From positions 124,001 to 188,000 of the forward strand of contig NZ_JAFBCY010000003.1 in assembly GCF_016907975.1 (NCBI RefSeq): a stretch of DNA of 64,000 nt, in the 5' to 3' direction. Source of the DNA: Methylopila capsulata. Its GTDB lineage: Bacteria; Pseudomonadota; Alphaproteobacteria; Rhizobiales; Methylopilaceae. The position numbers and the translations under genes were made by a program. Positions 51,175 through 59,641 of this stretch are shown here, piece after piece (position 1 is the first letter of the stretch; every line of letters begins with the position of its first letter). Under the pieces are notes generated by a model. It did no database searches and had not been told where the DNA came from. It saw nothing but the letters and a program-made list of their open reading frames with translations.

Positions 51175-53087
51175 CGCGTTCGCTCATCGCCGCGGCGCTT
51201 TTCGCGGCGGCCGCAGCGCTGTTTGTAATGAGCGTGGCGCGCGTTCTGCCCCCCGCGGGGTGGCTCGCCGCGCTGTTGGCGCCGGACCCCGGCGACGTGT
51301 CCGCGCTGATCGCCCACTACACGCTGTTCCCCCGCGCGGCGACCGCGCTCGCCGCAGGAGCGGCGCTCGCGCTGTCCGGCCTCGTTCTGCAAATCGCGCT
51401 CGACAACCCGCTTGCGGAGCCTTCGACCACCGGCGTCTCGGCGGGAGCCGTGCTCGCGCTCGCCCTGTTTGGCTCGGCGGGGCTGGGCGGCCCAGCTCAG
51501 TCGCTGGTCGCGCTTGCCGGCGGCCTCGCGGCGGCGGGGTTCACGCTCGGGCTCGCGTTCCGCGGCGGCATGAGGCCGGCGACCATCGTGATCGCAGGCC
51601 TCGTACTGAGCTTTGCGGCGAGCGCGGCGACGACGCTGATCGCGCTTTTCAATCACGAATGGATGCGAGCCCTGTTCCTATGGAGCTCTGGCTCGCTCCG
51701 GCAGAACGACTGGTCAGCTGCGGCGAACATCGTTGCGTTCTTGGCCGTCGCGTGGCTCGCGGCCGCAGGACTGGTCCGCGCCTTCACCCTCGCCGCGCTG
51801 CGTGACGCGGGAGCCGCTTCGCTGGGCGGAAACCCAAGAGCTATTCGCACGGCGGGTCTGGCGCTCGCGGCCGGCCTTGCGGCGCTGACCACGGCCGAGG
51901 TCGGGGCGATCGCCTTCGTCGGCCTCGCCGCGCCCCATCTGGCCCGCGCGGCGGGCGCCCGCACCGTCGCCGCGCAACTGCGCTGGACCCCGATCTACGG
52001 CGCCGGGCTGCTGTGGCTGACCGACGAGGCCGTGAAGCTGATCCCGCTCGATCTGCCGACCGGGGCGGCGACCGGGCTGCTCGGCGCGCCGCTGCTGTTG
52101 GCGCTCGCCGGTCGCCTGCGCCGTCCTTCGCTTGCGCTCGCGCCGCTCTCGGCGCCGCCTCGCCGCCTACGGCCGGAGTGGGCCGCTTTGATCGTCGCCT
52201 GCGTCGTTGCTCTGGCCCTAGCGCTCTTTGTCGAGCGCACGGCGGACGGCTGGGCTCTGGCGACCGTGGCCCAGGCGTCCGACTGGCGCTTCCCACGCGC
52301 CCTTGCGGCATTCGGCGCTGGAGCGGCGATCGCTGTTGCGGGCGCCCTGCTGCAGCGCATGACCGGAAACGTGATGGCGAGCCCAGATATGATCGGCGTC
52401 AGCGCCGGCGCTGCTTTGGGCTTCCTCGCTTTGCTCTACGCCGCGCCTACGGCCGGCGCCGGAGCGCAACTCGCGGCTGGGGGGCTCGGCGCTGGGCTCG
52501 CCGCGCTCTGGACGCTCAAGGGGACTGGGCGCGGGGCCGCGCCGGAGCAGCCCCTTTTGCTCGGCATCGGCGTCGCGTCGGCCTTCACAGGCGTCGTTTC
52601 GTTTCTGCTCGCGAGCGGCGATCCTCGCATGGCGCTCGCCGTCGCCTGGCTCAGCGGCTCGACCTACATGGTCGATGCCGGACGCGCGCTGGTCATCCTC
52701 TTCGTCGCAGCCGGCGGTCTCGTAATCGCGCTGGCTCTCGTTCGCCCTCTGCAGTTGCTGCCGCTGGGACCAGCGGCGCGCTCATCGGGCTTGCGCGTTG
52801 GTCAGGCCCAGATGCTGACGCTGGCGCTCGCCAGCGCACTTACTGCAGCGGCGACGCTTGTGATCGGCCCCCTGAGTTTCGTCGGCCTTATCGGGCCCCA
52901 CGCTGCGCGCAGCGCTGGGTGCCGATCACCCGCAAGCCTGCTCGCAGGATCTGCACTCATCGGAGGCGGTCTTCTCGCCACCGCAGACTGGATCGGACGG
53001 GTCGCATTGTTTCCGTATGAGATTCCAGCGGGTATCATCGCGATGCTGATTGGCGGCGCCGCTGCGCTTGTCGCTCTCTCTCGGTGA
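51171..53087 (+). CDS. Iron-siderophore ABC permease, double-length FhuB-like
   Basis: The GTG at 51171 overlaps the previous stop (GTGA) and gives 638 residues. It holds two FecCD-type domains in tandem, each with about ten helices. The first has NPLAEPSTTGVSAGAVLALA and IAFVGLAAPHLARAAGA; the second has NVMASPDMIGVSAGAALGFL and LSFVGLIGPHAARSAG. Both halves keep the ATPase-docking G-x-PH region. This is the FhuB arrangement. No FhuC-type ATPase gene follows, although one usually does. Confidence 0.93.
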   Translation: MTRSLIAAALFAAAAALFVMSVARVLPPAGWLAALLAPDPGDVSALIAHYTLFPRAATALAAGAALALSGLVLQIALDNPLAEPSTTGVSAGAVLALALFGSAGLGGPAQSLVALAGGLAAAGFTLGLAFRGGMRPATIVIAGLVLSFAASAATTLIALFNHEWMRALFLWSSGSLRQNDWSAAANIVAFLAVAWLAAAGLVRAFTLAALRDAGAASLGGNPRAIRTAGLALAAGLAALTTAEVGAIAFVGLAAPHLARAAGARTVAAQLRWTPIYGAGLLWLTDEAVKLIPLDLPTGAATGLLGAPLLLALAGRLRRPSLALAPLSAPPRRLRPEWAALIVACVVALALALFVERTADGWALATVAQASDWRFPRALAAFGAGAAIAVAGALLQRMTGNVMASPDMIGVSAGAALGFLALLYAAPTAGAGAQLAAGGLGAGLAALWTLKGTGRGAAPEQPLLLGIGVASAFTGVVSFLLASGDPRMALAVAWLSGSTYMVDAGRALVILFVAAGGLVIALALVRPLQLLPLGPAARSSGLRVGQAQMLTLALASALTAAATLVIGPLSFVGLIGPHAARSAGCRSPASLLAGSALIGGGLLATADWIGRVALFPYEIPAGIIAMLIGGAAALVALSR

Positions 53088-53137
53088 GATACTCCCCGTT
53101 TACGACTTTCGGATCGCTAGGCTACGTCGAGGTCCCC

Positions 53138-53881
53138 AGCCTCGTGAGACAGTCCCGCGTCGGTCGTCGCATCGTGCTGAGCGAGGCAGGCGCAGCCTTC
53201 CTCAACGAGGCTCGCGCCGTCTTGGCGCGGGCGGCCGCCGCCGAGGGTGGTCCTCGCCGACATCGCCGGCCTCAAGAAGGGATGGCTGGCGCTTGCGGCG
53301 AGCCAGACCGTCGCAAACTACTGGCTTCTGCCGCTCGTGCATCGATTCACGACCGATTATCCTGGCGTCGTGATCGCGGTCGAGATCGCCAACACCGAGC
53401 GCGTCGCGGCGCTCATACATGACGGCGAGGCCGATATCGGGATCGTTGAAGGCAAGATCGACGACCCTGCGCTCGCCGCCGTCGTGGTGGCGGAAGACGA
53501 GATGAGGCTCGTGGTCGGCAAAGATCATCCGTGGGCGGACGGTCCGCGCGGACGAGTTCAACTCGACGCGATCGGTGTTGCGGAAGCTCGGCTCAGGCAC
53601 ACGGTCCGTGCTGGAAGCGGTCATGAAAACCGTCGACAGCAACCTGTCGGATCTCGACGTCGCGATCGAGTTTTCATCCAACGAAGCGTTGCGCACCGCG
53701 GTCGAAGCAGGCGCAGCGGCGGCTGTCATGTCGCGGCTCGGGGCGGCGTCTTCGCTCCTCTCCGACGCGCTCGTCGAGGTCGCGATGGAGCTCGCGGCGC
53801 CGCTTCACGGCGCTCAGGCACAAGAGCCGTTACGCGACGAAGTCCTCGACCGCCATTCTTGAGACGATCGCGACCAGCTGA
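53138..53881 (+). pseudogene. LysR-family regulator pseudogene
   Basis: Pieces of one LysR protein appear in successive frames: LVRQSRVGRRIVLSEAGAAF (53141-53247, wing of the HTH domain), then the effector domain from about 53247 (KKGWLALAASQTVANYWLLP, EADIGIVEGKIDDPALAAVV), then from about 53575 (GSGTRSVLEAVMKTVDSNLS), and finally FTALRHKSRYATKSSTAI ending at the TGA 53879-53881. At least three frameshifts and the loss of the HTH helices make it non-functional. It begins about 50 nt after the FhuB-like gene. Confidence 0.85.
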
Positions 53882-53884
53882 GGC

Positions 53885-54397
53885 CTAGATCGTCGTCAGA
53901 CCGTGAAACGCCGAGTCGCCGTAGATGAGCGGCGCGCCGTCGCCGGTCTCGGCGTGAAGCACCCTGCCGACGAAGATCGTGTGGGTGCCTTCGTCGTGGC
54001 GGCTTTCCAGCACGCAGTCGAGGCGCGCCGCGCACCCCTCGATCAGCGGACAACCGGTCGCGCCAAGGCGGTGCGGGACCGCGTCGAAGGATTTGCCGTC
54101 GCGGCCCGCGAAATATGTCGCAAGCTCGCTTTGCGTCTCGCTCAGGAAATTGAGCGCGAAAGCCCCTCCGCGCGAGACGACGCCATGCGAGGCGCTCGAC
54201 CGGTTCAGCGCCACGAGCACCAGCGGCGGCTCGGCGCTGACGCTGCAGACCGCGGTCGCGGTCATGCCGTTGACGGTCGCGCCATGGCGGCTGGTCACCA
54301 CGGTGACCCCGGCCGCCAGGCGGCGCATCGCGGCCTTGAAGGCGGCCGGTTCGACGTCCGGCTCGGGCGCTGCGCGCATGACGGCCGCCGCGCTCAC
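53885..54397 (-). CDS. Flavin reductase (NtaB/HpaC-like, FMN-binding split barrel)
   Basis: This 170-residue protein has the DIM6/NTAB fold: FKAAMRRLAAGVTVVTSRHG, GMTATAVCSVSAEPPLVLVA, and FALNFLSETQSELATYFAGR are the FMN-binding segments. GTHTIFVGRVLHAETGDGAP is at the C-terminus. It supplies reduced flavin to the monooxygenase encoded directly upstream, with which it overlaps by 4 nt (ATGA). Confidence 0.93.
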   Translation of the reverse strand: MSAAAVMRAAPEPDVEPAAFKAAMRRLAAGVTVVTSRHGATVNGMTATAVCSVSAEPPLVLVALNRSSASHGVVSRGGAFALNFLSETQSELATYFAGRDGKSFDAVPHRLGATGCPLIEGCAARLDCVLESRHDEGTHTIFVGRVLHAETGDGAPLIYGDSAFHGLTTI

Positions 54398-55725
54398 GGA
54401 CGCGCTCCCGACGTTCCGAGACGCTCGCGCAGCGAACCGGCCCCATAGTCTATGCGGGCCCGGCCGCGCGCCTGGAGGATCGGCACGACCTTGTCGACGA
54501 AGTCATCGAACGTGTCGGGCAGGAAGGCGGGCGAGATGACGAAGCCGTCGGCCGCGCCGGAATCCACGATCGCGATCAACTCGTCCGCGACGTCCTGCGC
54601 GGTGCCGACGAGGCGCGGACACATCACGCCGCGGCCGTAGATCTTGCCGGCGTCCGCGATCGTAATCGAGCTGTCGCCTGCGATCGAGCGCAGCGCCGCA
54701 AGATTGCCCTGGCTGCCGGTGTCGGCGATCTCGTCGATCGTGGCGTCGAGCGGCAGCGCGCCGAAGTCGGCGTTGGCGTGGGCGGCAAGCGTCGACAGGC
54801 CGACGCGCGGGTCGATCAGGCTGTCGTGCAGATCTCGCTTGGCCTCTGCCTCATCGCGCGTCTCGCCGATGAACGGCATTACGGCCATCATGACTTTCGC
54901 GGCGTTGGCCGCGCGGCCGGCGCCTTCGAGCGCGGCGCGCACGTCCTTGGTGAAGGCCGTCATGCGCGTCATGCTCGGCTGCAGCGCGAAGATCACCTCC
55001 GACCAGCGCGCCGCGAAGGCCTTGCCGCGGCCCGACGAGCCGGCCTGGATGATGAGGGGACGTCCTTGCGGGCTGCGCGGGATGTTGAGCGGCCCGCGCG
55101 CCTTGAACCACCGGCCCTTGTGATTGGCGTAATGGACCTTGGACGGGTCGGCGTAGACGCCGCCCGCGCGATCGAGCACCAACGCGTCCGGCTCCCAGCT
55201 GTCCCAGAGCTTGAACGCGACCTCCATGAATTCGTCGGCGCGGTCGTAGCGCTCGTCATGGCTGAGATGCGGCACGTCGCCGAAATTGAGCGCTTCGCCA
55301 TCGTTCATCGAGGTGACGACGTTCCAGGCGGCGCGGCCGCCCGAGATGTGGTCGAGCGTTGCGAATTCTCGCGCGATGTTAAACGGCGCGTCATAGGTCG
55401 TGGAGCGCGTCGCGCCGAGGCCGAGATGGTTCGTCACGGCGGCCATCGCGCCGAGGATCGGCAGCGGGTCCATGCGGGTCGCGTCCTGGTCCCCAAGACG
55501 CAGTCCCATCTCGTGGCTGTCGCCATAGCGATCCGCGATCGCCAGCCGGTCGGCGAAGAACACGAAGTCGAAAAAGCCCCGCTCCAGCGTCTTCGCGATG
55601 CCGGCATAGTGCGCGAGGCTCAGGAACGGCGTCTCGTGCGCTGGGTTACGCCAGATCGCGTGACTGTGGACAACCGGGCCCGCGACGAGAAATCCGCAAA
55701 AATGGATCGGATTTGACTTTGTCAT
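54394..55725 (-). CDS. LLM-class FMNH2-dependent monooxygenase (NtaA/SnaA/DszA family)
   Basis: The ATG at 55725 (AGAGG upstream) gives 443 residues. Features of the NtaA/DszA group: FFDFVFFADRLAIADRYGDS, DPLPILGAMAAVTNHLGLGA, the flavin-site AREFATLDHISGGRAAWNVV, and RGPLNIPRSPQGRPLIIQAG with SSGRGKAFAARWSEVIF. Such enzymes cleave C-S or C-N bonds, or hydroxylate, using FMNH2 from a partner reductase, here the next gene. The compound oxidised is unknown. An AT-rich control region with a LysR-type site lies upstream. Confidence 0.93.
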   Translation of the reverse strand: MTKSNPIHFCGFLVAGPVVHSHAIWRNPAHETPFLSLAHYAGIAKTLERGFFDFVFFADRLAIADRYGDSHEMGLRLGDQDATRMDPLPILGAMAAVTNHLGLGATRSTTYDAPFNIAREFATLDHISGGRAAWNVVTSMNDGEALNFGDVPHLSHDERYDRADEFMEVAFKLWDSWEPDALVLDRAGGVYADPSKVHYANHKGRWFKARGPLNIPRSPQGRPLIIQAGSSGRGKAFAARWSEVIFALQPSMTRMTAFTKDVRAALEGAGRAANAAKVMMAVMPFIGETRDEAEAKRDLHDSLIDPRVGLSTLAAHANADFGALPLDATIDEIADTGSQGNLAALRSIAGDSSITIADAGKIYGRGVMCPRLVGTAQDVADELIAIVDSGAADGFVISPAFLPDTFDDFVDKVVPILQARGRARIDYGAGSLRERLGTSGARP

Positions 55726-55824
55726 GCACGCCTCTTGCAAGCCATGGCTTTTTATTTGATCGATTTTACTTTAGCGCCCGGATCAAGCGACATTCGAAAC
55801 TCTAGTAATTGCCGTATGCAAAAA

Positions 55825-55854
55825 CAAATTTATATTGTTTTGCATAAAGCAAAT
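55825..55854. promoter_or_regulatory. Putative LysR binding site upstream of the monooxygenase operon
   Basis: CAAATTTATATTG, TTTTGCA and AAAGCAAA occur in order over 30 nt; 28 of 30 positions match the site at 61285-61314 before the lysR and liv genes. It contains the dyad TTTGC-N5-GCAAA, and a second half-site TATGCAAAAACAA lies just before it. It is 100 nt upstream of the monooxygenase start in a strongly AT-rich patch (about 55741-55870). The gap 55726-56046 has no gene; its remainder is the repeat at 55935-56021. Confidence 0.7.
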
Positions 55855-55934
55855 ATTTGTTTATGAGGAGGATCGGCGCATAGGCCCGCGCGGCGAGGCC
55901 CGCCACGTGATTTCGGCCGTGGAGACTCCCTCGA

Positions 55935-56021
55935 CCGTCATGCCCGGGCTTGACCCGGGCATCCGTCGTTCCGGCCGCGTCCGCGGCCGATGAATCCTTG
56001 GGTCAGGCCCGAGGATGACGG
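55935..56021. repeat. Intergenic palindromic repeat (family C)
   Basis: CCGTCATG and GGATGACGG mark the edges. Inside, TGCCCGGG-CTTGA-CCCGGGCA is a perfect 8-bp hairpin and GGCCGCGTCCGCGGCC another. The edge and core resemble the elements at 15886 and 29231. It lies between the monooxygenase control region and the end of the liv operon. Confidence 0.75.
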
Positions 56022-56046
56022 CAGAGCTTGAACGGACCGCGGCTCG

Positions 56047-57282
56047 TCAGCTCACCACGCCGAACGGCGTGTTCTTCCCGCCCTTGATGAGCTGCACGTA
56101 GAAGGAGCGGTTCAGCGAGTCGCCTTTCTCGTCGAAGTCGCAGGTGCAGCCGGCGCCGTTGAAATTGATGGACTTGCCCTCGCGGACCATCTTCAGCGCC
56201 TCGACGATGTCGTCGACGGGTTCGCCGGGAGGGTTGCAGACCTCGCGGACCGACTTGGTCCACACCGCCGCCTCCTGCGTCTTGGCGTGCTCCATGGCCA
56301 GCACCGTGACGCAGACCTGATCCCAGGCGTTGCCGGCGAACAGGAACACCGTGCCTTCCGGCGCGCCCATCTCCTTGACGAAGCGGGCGTAGGACGGGCT
56401 GTCGATCGGAGGTGAGGGCTGGAGGTGGTAGATGCCTTCCGCGACCTCCGGGCCGACCGCCTGCAGGAACTTGCCTTCCGCGTCGGCGCCTGTGCCGAGC
56501 GACACGACCTTCGAACTGAAGCCCCCGCGGAAGATCTCCTTGGAGATCGACACCATGTCGGTCAGCAGCGGCAGCACGAACACCGCGTCGGGCTCCGGCC
56601 CGAAGGCCTTCTCGACCTCGGCGCGGTAGGAGGCCTGGTCGGGATTGTACATGACGACGTCGACCACCTCGCCGCCGATCTTCTTCATCTCCGCCTTGAA
56701 CGGCTCGACCATCGCGACGATGAAGGGGTTCTGCTGGGCCAGCACCGTGACCTTTTTGGCTCCGATCTTGTCCATCACCTTGGCGCCGGCCGGGCCCCAC
56801 TGGCTGGACTTGGCCTGAAGCCGGTAGATAAGGCCTTTCGTGTCGCCCTCGGTCACGGCGTTCGCCGCGCAGGACAGCATCTGGACCTTGTTGGCCGCGA
56901 GGATCACGGGTTTGGCCGCAAGCGCCTCGGGGCTGCCCCAGAAGCCGCCCACGAGCTCGACCTTGTTGACCTCGAGCAGCTTCTTCGACGCCGCGACGCT
57001 GACGGTGGCCGACGTCTCGCTATCCTCGATGAAGAGCTTCACCTTGCGGCCGCCGAGAATGCCGCCCGCCTCGTTGACCTTCGCGACGACGAGTTCTGCA
57101 GCCTGCTTCATCGCCGGCCCGTAGGAGCCGGTCGCGCCCGAAAACGGCAGGACCATGCCGAGCGGCACGTCGCCGGCGGCCTCTTGCGCGATGGCCGGCT
57201 TTCCGAGCGCGGCCACGAGCGGAAGCGAGCCGACGCCTGCGAGGACGGTCCGGCGGTTCATCACGAATCTGCTGTCAGTCAT
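56047..57282 (-). CDS. ABC transporter substrate-binding protein, branched-chain amino acid type (LivK-like)
   Basis: The ATG at 57282 follows AAGGA and gives 411 residues. The signal region (MNRRTVLAGVGSLPLVAALG) has a twin-Arg look. The body is a type I periplasmic-binding fold of the Peripla_BP_6 group: VPLGMVLPFSGATGSYGPAM, AAELVVAKVNEAGGILGG, KLFIEDSETSATVSVAASKK. This subfamily takes up amino acids, amides, urea, aromatic acids and other small organics. It is last in the liv operon and downstream of the AhpD-like gene. Confidence 0.92.
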   Translation of the reverse strand: MTDSRFVMNRRTVLAGVGSLPLVAALGKPAIAQEAAGDVPLGMVLPFSGATGSYGPAMKQAAELVVAKVNEAGGILGGRKVKLFIEDSETSATVSVAASKKLLEVNKVELVGGFWGSPEALAAKPVILAANKVQMLSCAANAVTEGDTKGLIYRLQAKSSQWGPAGAKVMDKIGAKKVTVLAQQNPFIVAMVEPFKAEMKKIGGEVVDVVMYNPDQASYRAEVEKAFGPEPDAVFVLPLLTDMVSISKEIFRGGFSSKVVSLGTGADAEGKFLQAVGPEVAEGIYHLQPSPPIDSPSYARFVKEMGAPEGTVFLFAGNAWDQVCVTVLAMEHAKTQEAAVWTKSVREVCNPPGEPVDDIVEALKMVREGKSINFNGAGCTCDFDEKGDSLNRSFYVQLIKGGKNTPFGVVS

Positions 57283-57296
57283 CGGGAGCGTCCTTC

Positions 57297-57860
57297 TCAA
57301 AGTGACGGCGGGCTTGGGAGGTTCATGGCGGCAGCCGCGCGGCCGTCGTCGATCTGAAGGGCGTCGTTGAAGCGATTGAAGAAGCCCGCCAGCGCGATGC
57401 GCAGCGTCAGCTCGACGATCTGGGCCTCTGAAAAGCGCGACGTCAGCCGCTCGAACACGGCGTCGCGGAGGCCCCAGGGGCGGTTGGTCACGAGCGTCGC
57501 GTACTCGACGACCAGCCGATCGGTCTCGTCGAGGCCCGGATGGTCGAGGTTCGGCAGATCTCCGATCGCCTCGGTGGGGACGCCTTCGACGGCGAGCAGC
57601 GGCGCGTGGTGCGCGATGCAGTACGGGCAGGCGTTGAGCTTCGAAACGGTCACGACCGCGAGCTCGACATAGCGCAACGGCAAGTTGGACTGCCGCCGGA
57701 GCTCGATCAGCATGCCGAACAGCCCCTCAAGCGCGGCGGGCACATGCGCCATCACGGCGGCCTGATCGTGGAAATCGGCGTAGCCCGAGGCGAACCGCTC
57801 GTAGAGCTCGGCGAGATGCGGCGGCAGGCTCGAAGAAGGCAGAGGCGTCACGCGGGGCAT
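57297..57860 (-). CDS. AhpD-like carboxymuconolactone decarboxylase family protein
   Basis: This 187-residue all-helical protein has the redox motif CPYCIAHH (Cys-x2-Cys-x2-His) at about residues 80-87, the hallmark of peroxidase-related AhpD/CMD proteins. ELAVVTVSKLNACPYC and DETDRLVVEYATLVTNRP follow the family pattern. It lies between livM and the binding protein in the operon (1-nt overlap with livM). It may detoxify a peroxide or reactive product made by the flavin monooxygenase; that is inference. Confidence 0.88.
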   Translation of the reverse strand: MPRVTPLPSSSLPPHLAELYERFASGYADFHDQAAVMAHVPAALEGLFGMLIELRRQSNLPLRYVELAVVTVSKLNACPYCIAHHAPLLAVEGVPTEAIGDLPNLDHPGLDETDRLVVEYATLVTNRPWGLRDAVFERLTSRFSEAQIVELTLRIALAGFFNRFNDALQIDDGRAAAAMNLPSPPSL

Positions 57861-58780
57861 CAGGCGGCCCTTTCGTCATTGGACAGCAGGTCGGCCGCCC
57901 GCCGCTTCGGCTCCGGGGCGAGGCCCTGCGGCCGCAGGATCAGCAGCAGCACGATCCCCGCCCCGATCAGTCCGAGCCGGAGCGCCGAGAGCTGGACGCC
58001 GTCGATGACGGTCACGAAGTCCTTGAGGAAGCGCGTGCCCTCGAGCAGCGCCATGATTGAGCAGGCGCCGATCAGAAGCCCGAAGTTCGAGCCGCGCCCG
58101 CCGGCGATCACGGCCATGAAGGCGTAGGCGGTCACGATCGGGGTGAACTGGCTGGGGTCGATGTAGGTCAGGTAGAAGGCGTGCAGCGCGCCCGCGATCC
58201 CCATCACGGCGCCGCCGACCGCGAACGCCCTCACTCTCAGCGCGAACACGTTCTTGCCGAGGGCGGCGGTCACCGTCGCGTCGTCGCGGATCGCCCGGAG
58301 CACGCGGCCGAAGGGCGAGCGGGCCATGCATTCGAGCAAGGCGAACACCACCGCGACCAGCGCCAGCGCGAACACGATGAACACCGTGTCTCCGCCGATC
58401 GCCTGCCCAAGCGACGCGAACGGCCGGGGAATGTCGGCGATGCCCAGCGCGCCGCGGGTCAACCAACCCTCGTTCAGGATGACGAGACGCACGACCTCGC
58501 CGAACCCGATCGTGACTATGGCGAGGTAGTTTTCCTCAAGCCGGATCGACAGCAGCGCGAGGCCGGCGCTCAAGATCGCCGACAGCGCGCCGGCGACCAG
58601 CATGGCCGGAAACCAGCCGATCTGCGGGGCGAGCAGCGCGGTGGCGTACGCGCCGATCGCCACGAAGCCGACGACGCCGAAATTGACGAGTCCGGCCTGG
58701 CCCCATTGGAGGTTGAGCGCGAGGCCGACAAGCGCCGCGATGGATACCAGGATCGCGATGGTGACGAGATAAGCGATCAT
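57860..58780 (-). CDS. Branched-chain amino acid type ABC permease (LivM-like)
   Basis: This 306-residue protein has about eight to ten helices, with the LivM hallmarks LQWGQAGLVNFGVVGFVAIG, EENYLAIVTIGFGEVVRLVI, and the EAA-like RSPFGRVLRAIRDDATVTAA. AVIAGGRGSNFGLLIGACSI is also typical. Its C-terminal tail (PKRRAADLLSNDERAA) is cytoplasmic. It overlaps livH by ATGA. Confidence 0.94.
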   Translation of the reverse strand: MIAYLVTIAILVSIAALVGLALNLQWGQAGLVNFGVVGFVAIGAYATALLAPQIGWFPAMLVAGALSAILSAGLALLSIRLEENYLAIVTIGFGEVVRLVILNEGWLTRGALGIADIPRPFASLGQAIGGDTVFIVFALALVAVVFALLECMARSPFGRVLRAIRDDATVTAALGKNVFALRVRAFAVGGAVMGIAGALHAFYLTYIDPSQFTPIVTAYAFMAVIAGGRGSNFGLLIGACSIMALLEGTRFLKDFVTVIDGVQLSALRLGLIGAGIVLLLILRPQGLAPEPKRRAADLLSNDERAA

Positions 58781-59640
58781 TTGCGCGCCGCCTTAGCTCC
58801 GAGAAGCCCGTTCGCCCGGAACAGCAGCAGCGCGAGGATCACCGCGAAGCTGACGACCTGCCGGTAGTTCGTGGGGATGACGAGAGCCGACATCTCCTCG
58901 GCGACGCCAATCGTGAGCGCACCGAGCACGGCGCCGATCGGCGAGCCGAGGCCGCCGAGTATCGCGGCCGCGAAGATCGCGATCTGGTAGTTCCAGCCGA
59001 TCAGCGGATCGATCGAGCGGTCGAGCCCGGCGAGGACGCCGGCAAGCCCCAGCAGCGCCCCGACCAGAACCCATGTGAGGCGAGCGATGGTCCGACGCTC
59101 GACCCCGCGGACGGCCGCGAGCGAGGCGTTGTCCGCGACCGCTCGCATGGCGCGGCCAAGCGGCGTGAAGCGCAGCAGCACGTCGACCGCGACGAGGCAG
59201 ACCACCACGGTGATCGCGATGGTGATCTGCTCCTGATTGATGCGGATCCCCTCCCAGCGGATCGGGCGGGAGAGCGCGACGTCGAAGCCGCGGCTCGCGT
59301 TGCCGAAGAAGAAGCGGCAGACGTTCTCGATCATGAGAGAGACGCCCATCGATGCGACCAGCAGCGTGATCGAGCCGCGCCGACGCAAGCGCTCGAAGGC
59401 GAACTGGTCGGCGAGGAGCCCGGCGCCCGCCACCGTGACGGCTGCGATGGCGGCGGCCGCCGTCATCGGCATGCCGAGCTGGACGTTCGCGACCCACGCC
59501 GCGAAGGAGCCGAGCGTCAGCATCGCCCCGACCGCGAAGTTTGCGAATTTCAGCACGCCGAAGACGAGCGTCAGCGCGAGCGCCGGCAGAGCCAGCAGCA
59601 GGCCGGTGACGAGGCCATTGAAGAAGAGTTGCGCGGCCAT
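58777..59640 (-). CDS. Branched-chain amino acid type ABC permease (LivH-like)
   Basis: This 287-residue integral membrane protein starts MAAQLFFNGLVTGLLLALPA. LVFGVLKFANFAVGAMLTLG, FTPLGRAMRAVADNASLAAV (EAA loop) and AILGGLGSPIGAVLGALTIG are LivH signatures. It forms the translocation pore with the LivM-like protein. It follows livF by 1 nt. Confidence 0.94.
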   Translation of the reverse strand: MAAQLFFNGLVTGLLLALPALALTLVFGVLKFANFAVGAMLTLGSFAAWVANVQLGMPMTAAAAIAAVTVAGAGLLADQFAFERLRRRGSITLLVASMGVSLMIENVCRFFFGNASRGFDVALSRPIRWEGIRINQEQITIAITVVVCLVAVDVLLRFTPLGRAMRAVADNASLAAVRGVERRTIARLTWVLVGALLGLAGVLAGLDRSIDPLIGWNYQIAIFAAAILGGLGSPIGAVLGALTIGVAEEMSALVIPTNYRQVVSFAVILALLLFRANGLLGAKAARK

Positions 59641-59641
59641 C

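Noticed and set aside
53247-53888. An intact 213-residue regulator gene
   Set aside because: The frame starts after the HTH region and drifts into non-homologous sequence at about 53560, while homology continues in other frames, so it is part of a pseudogene.
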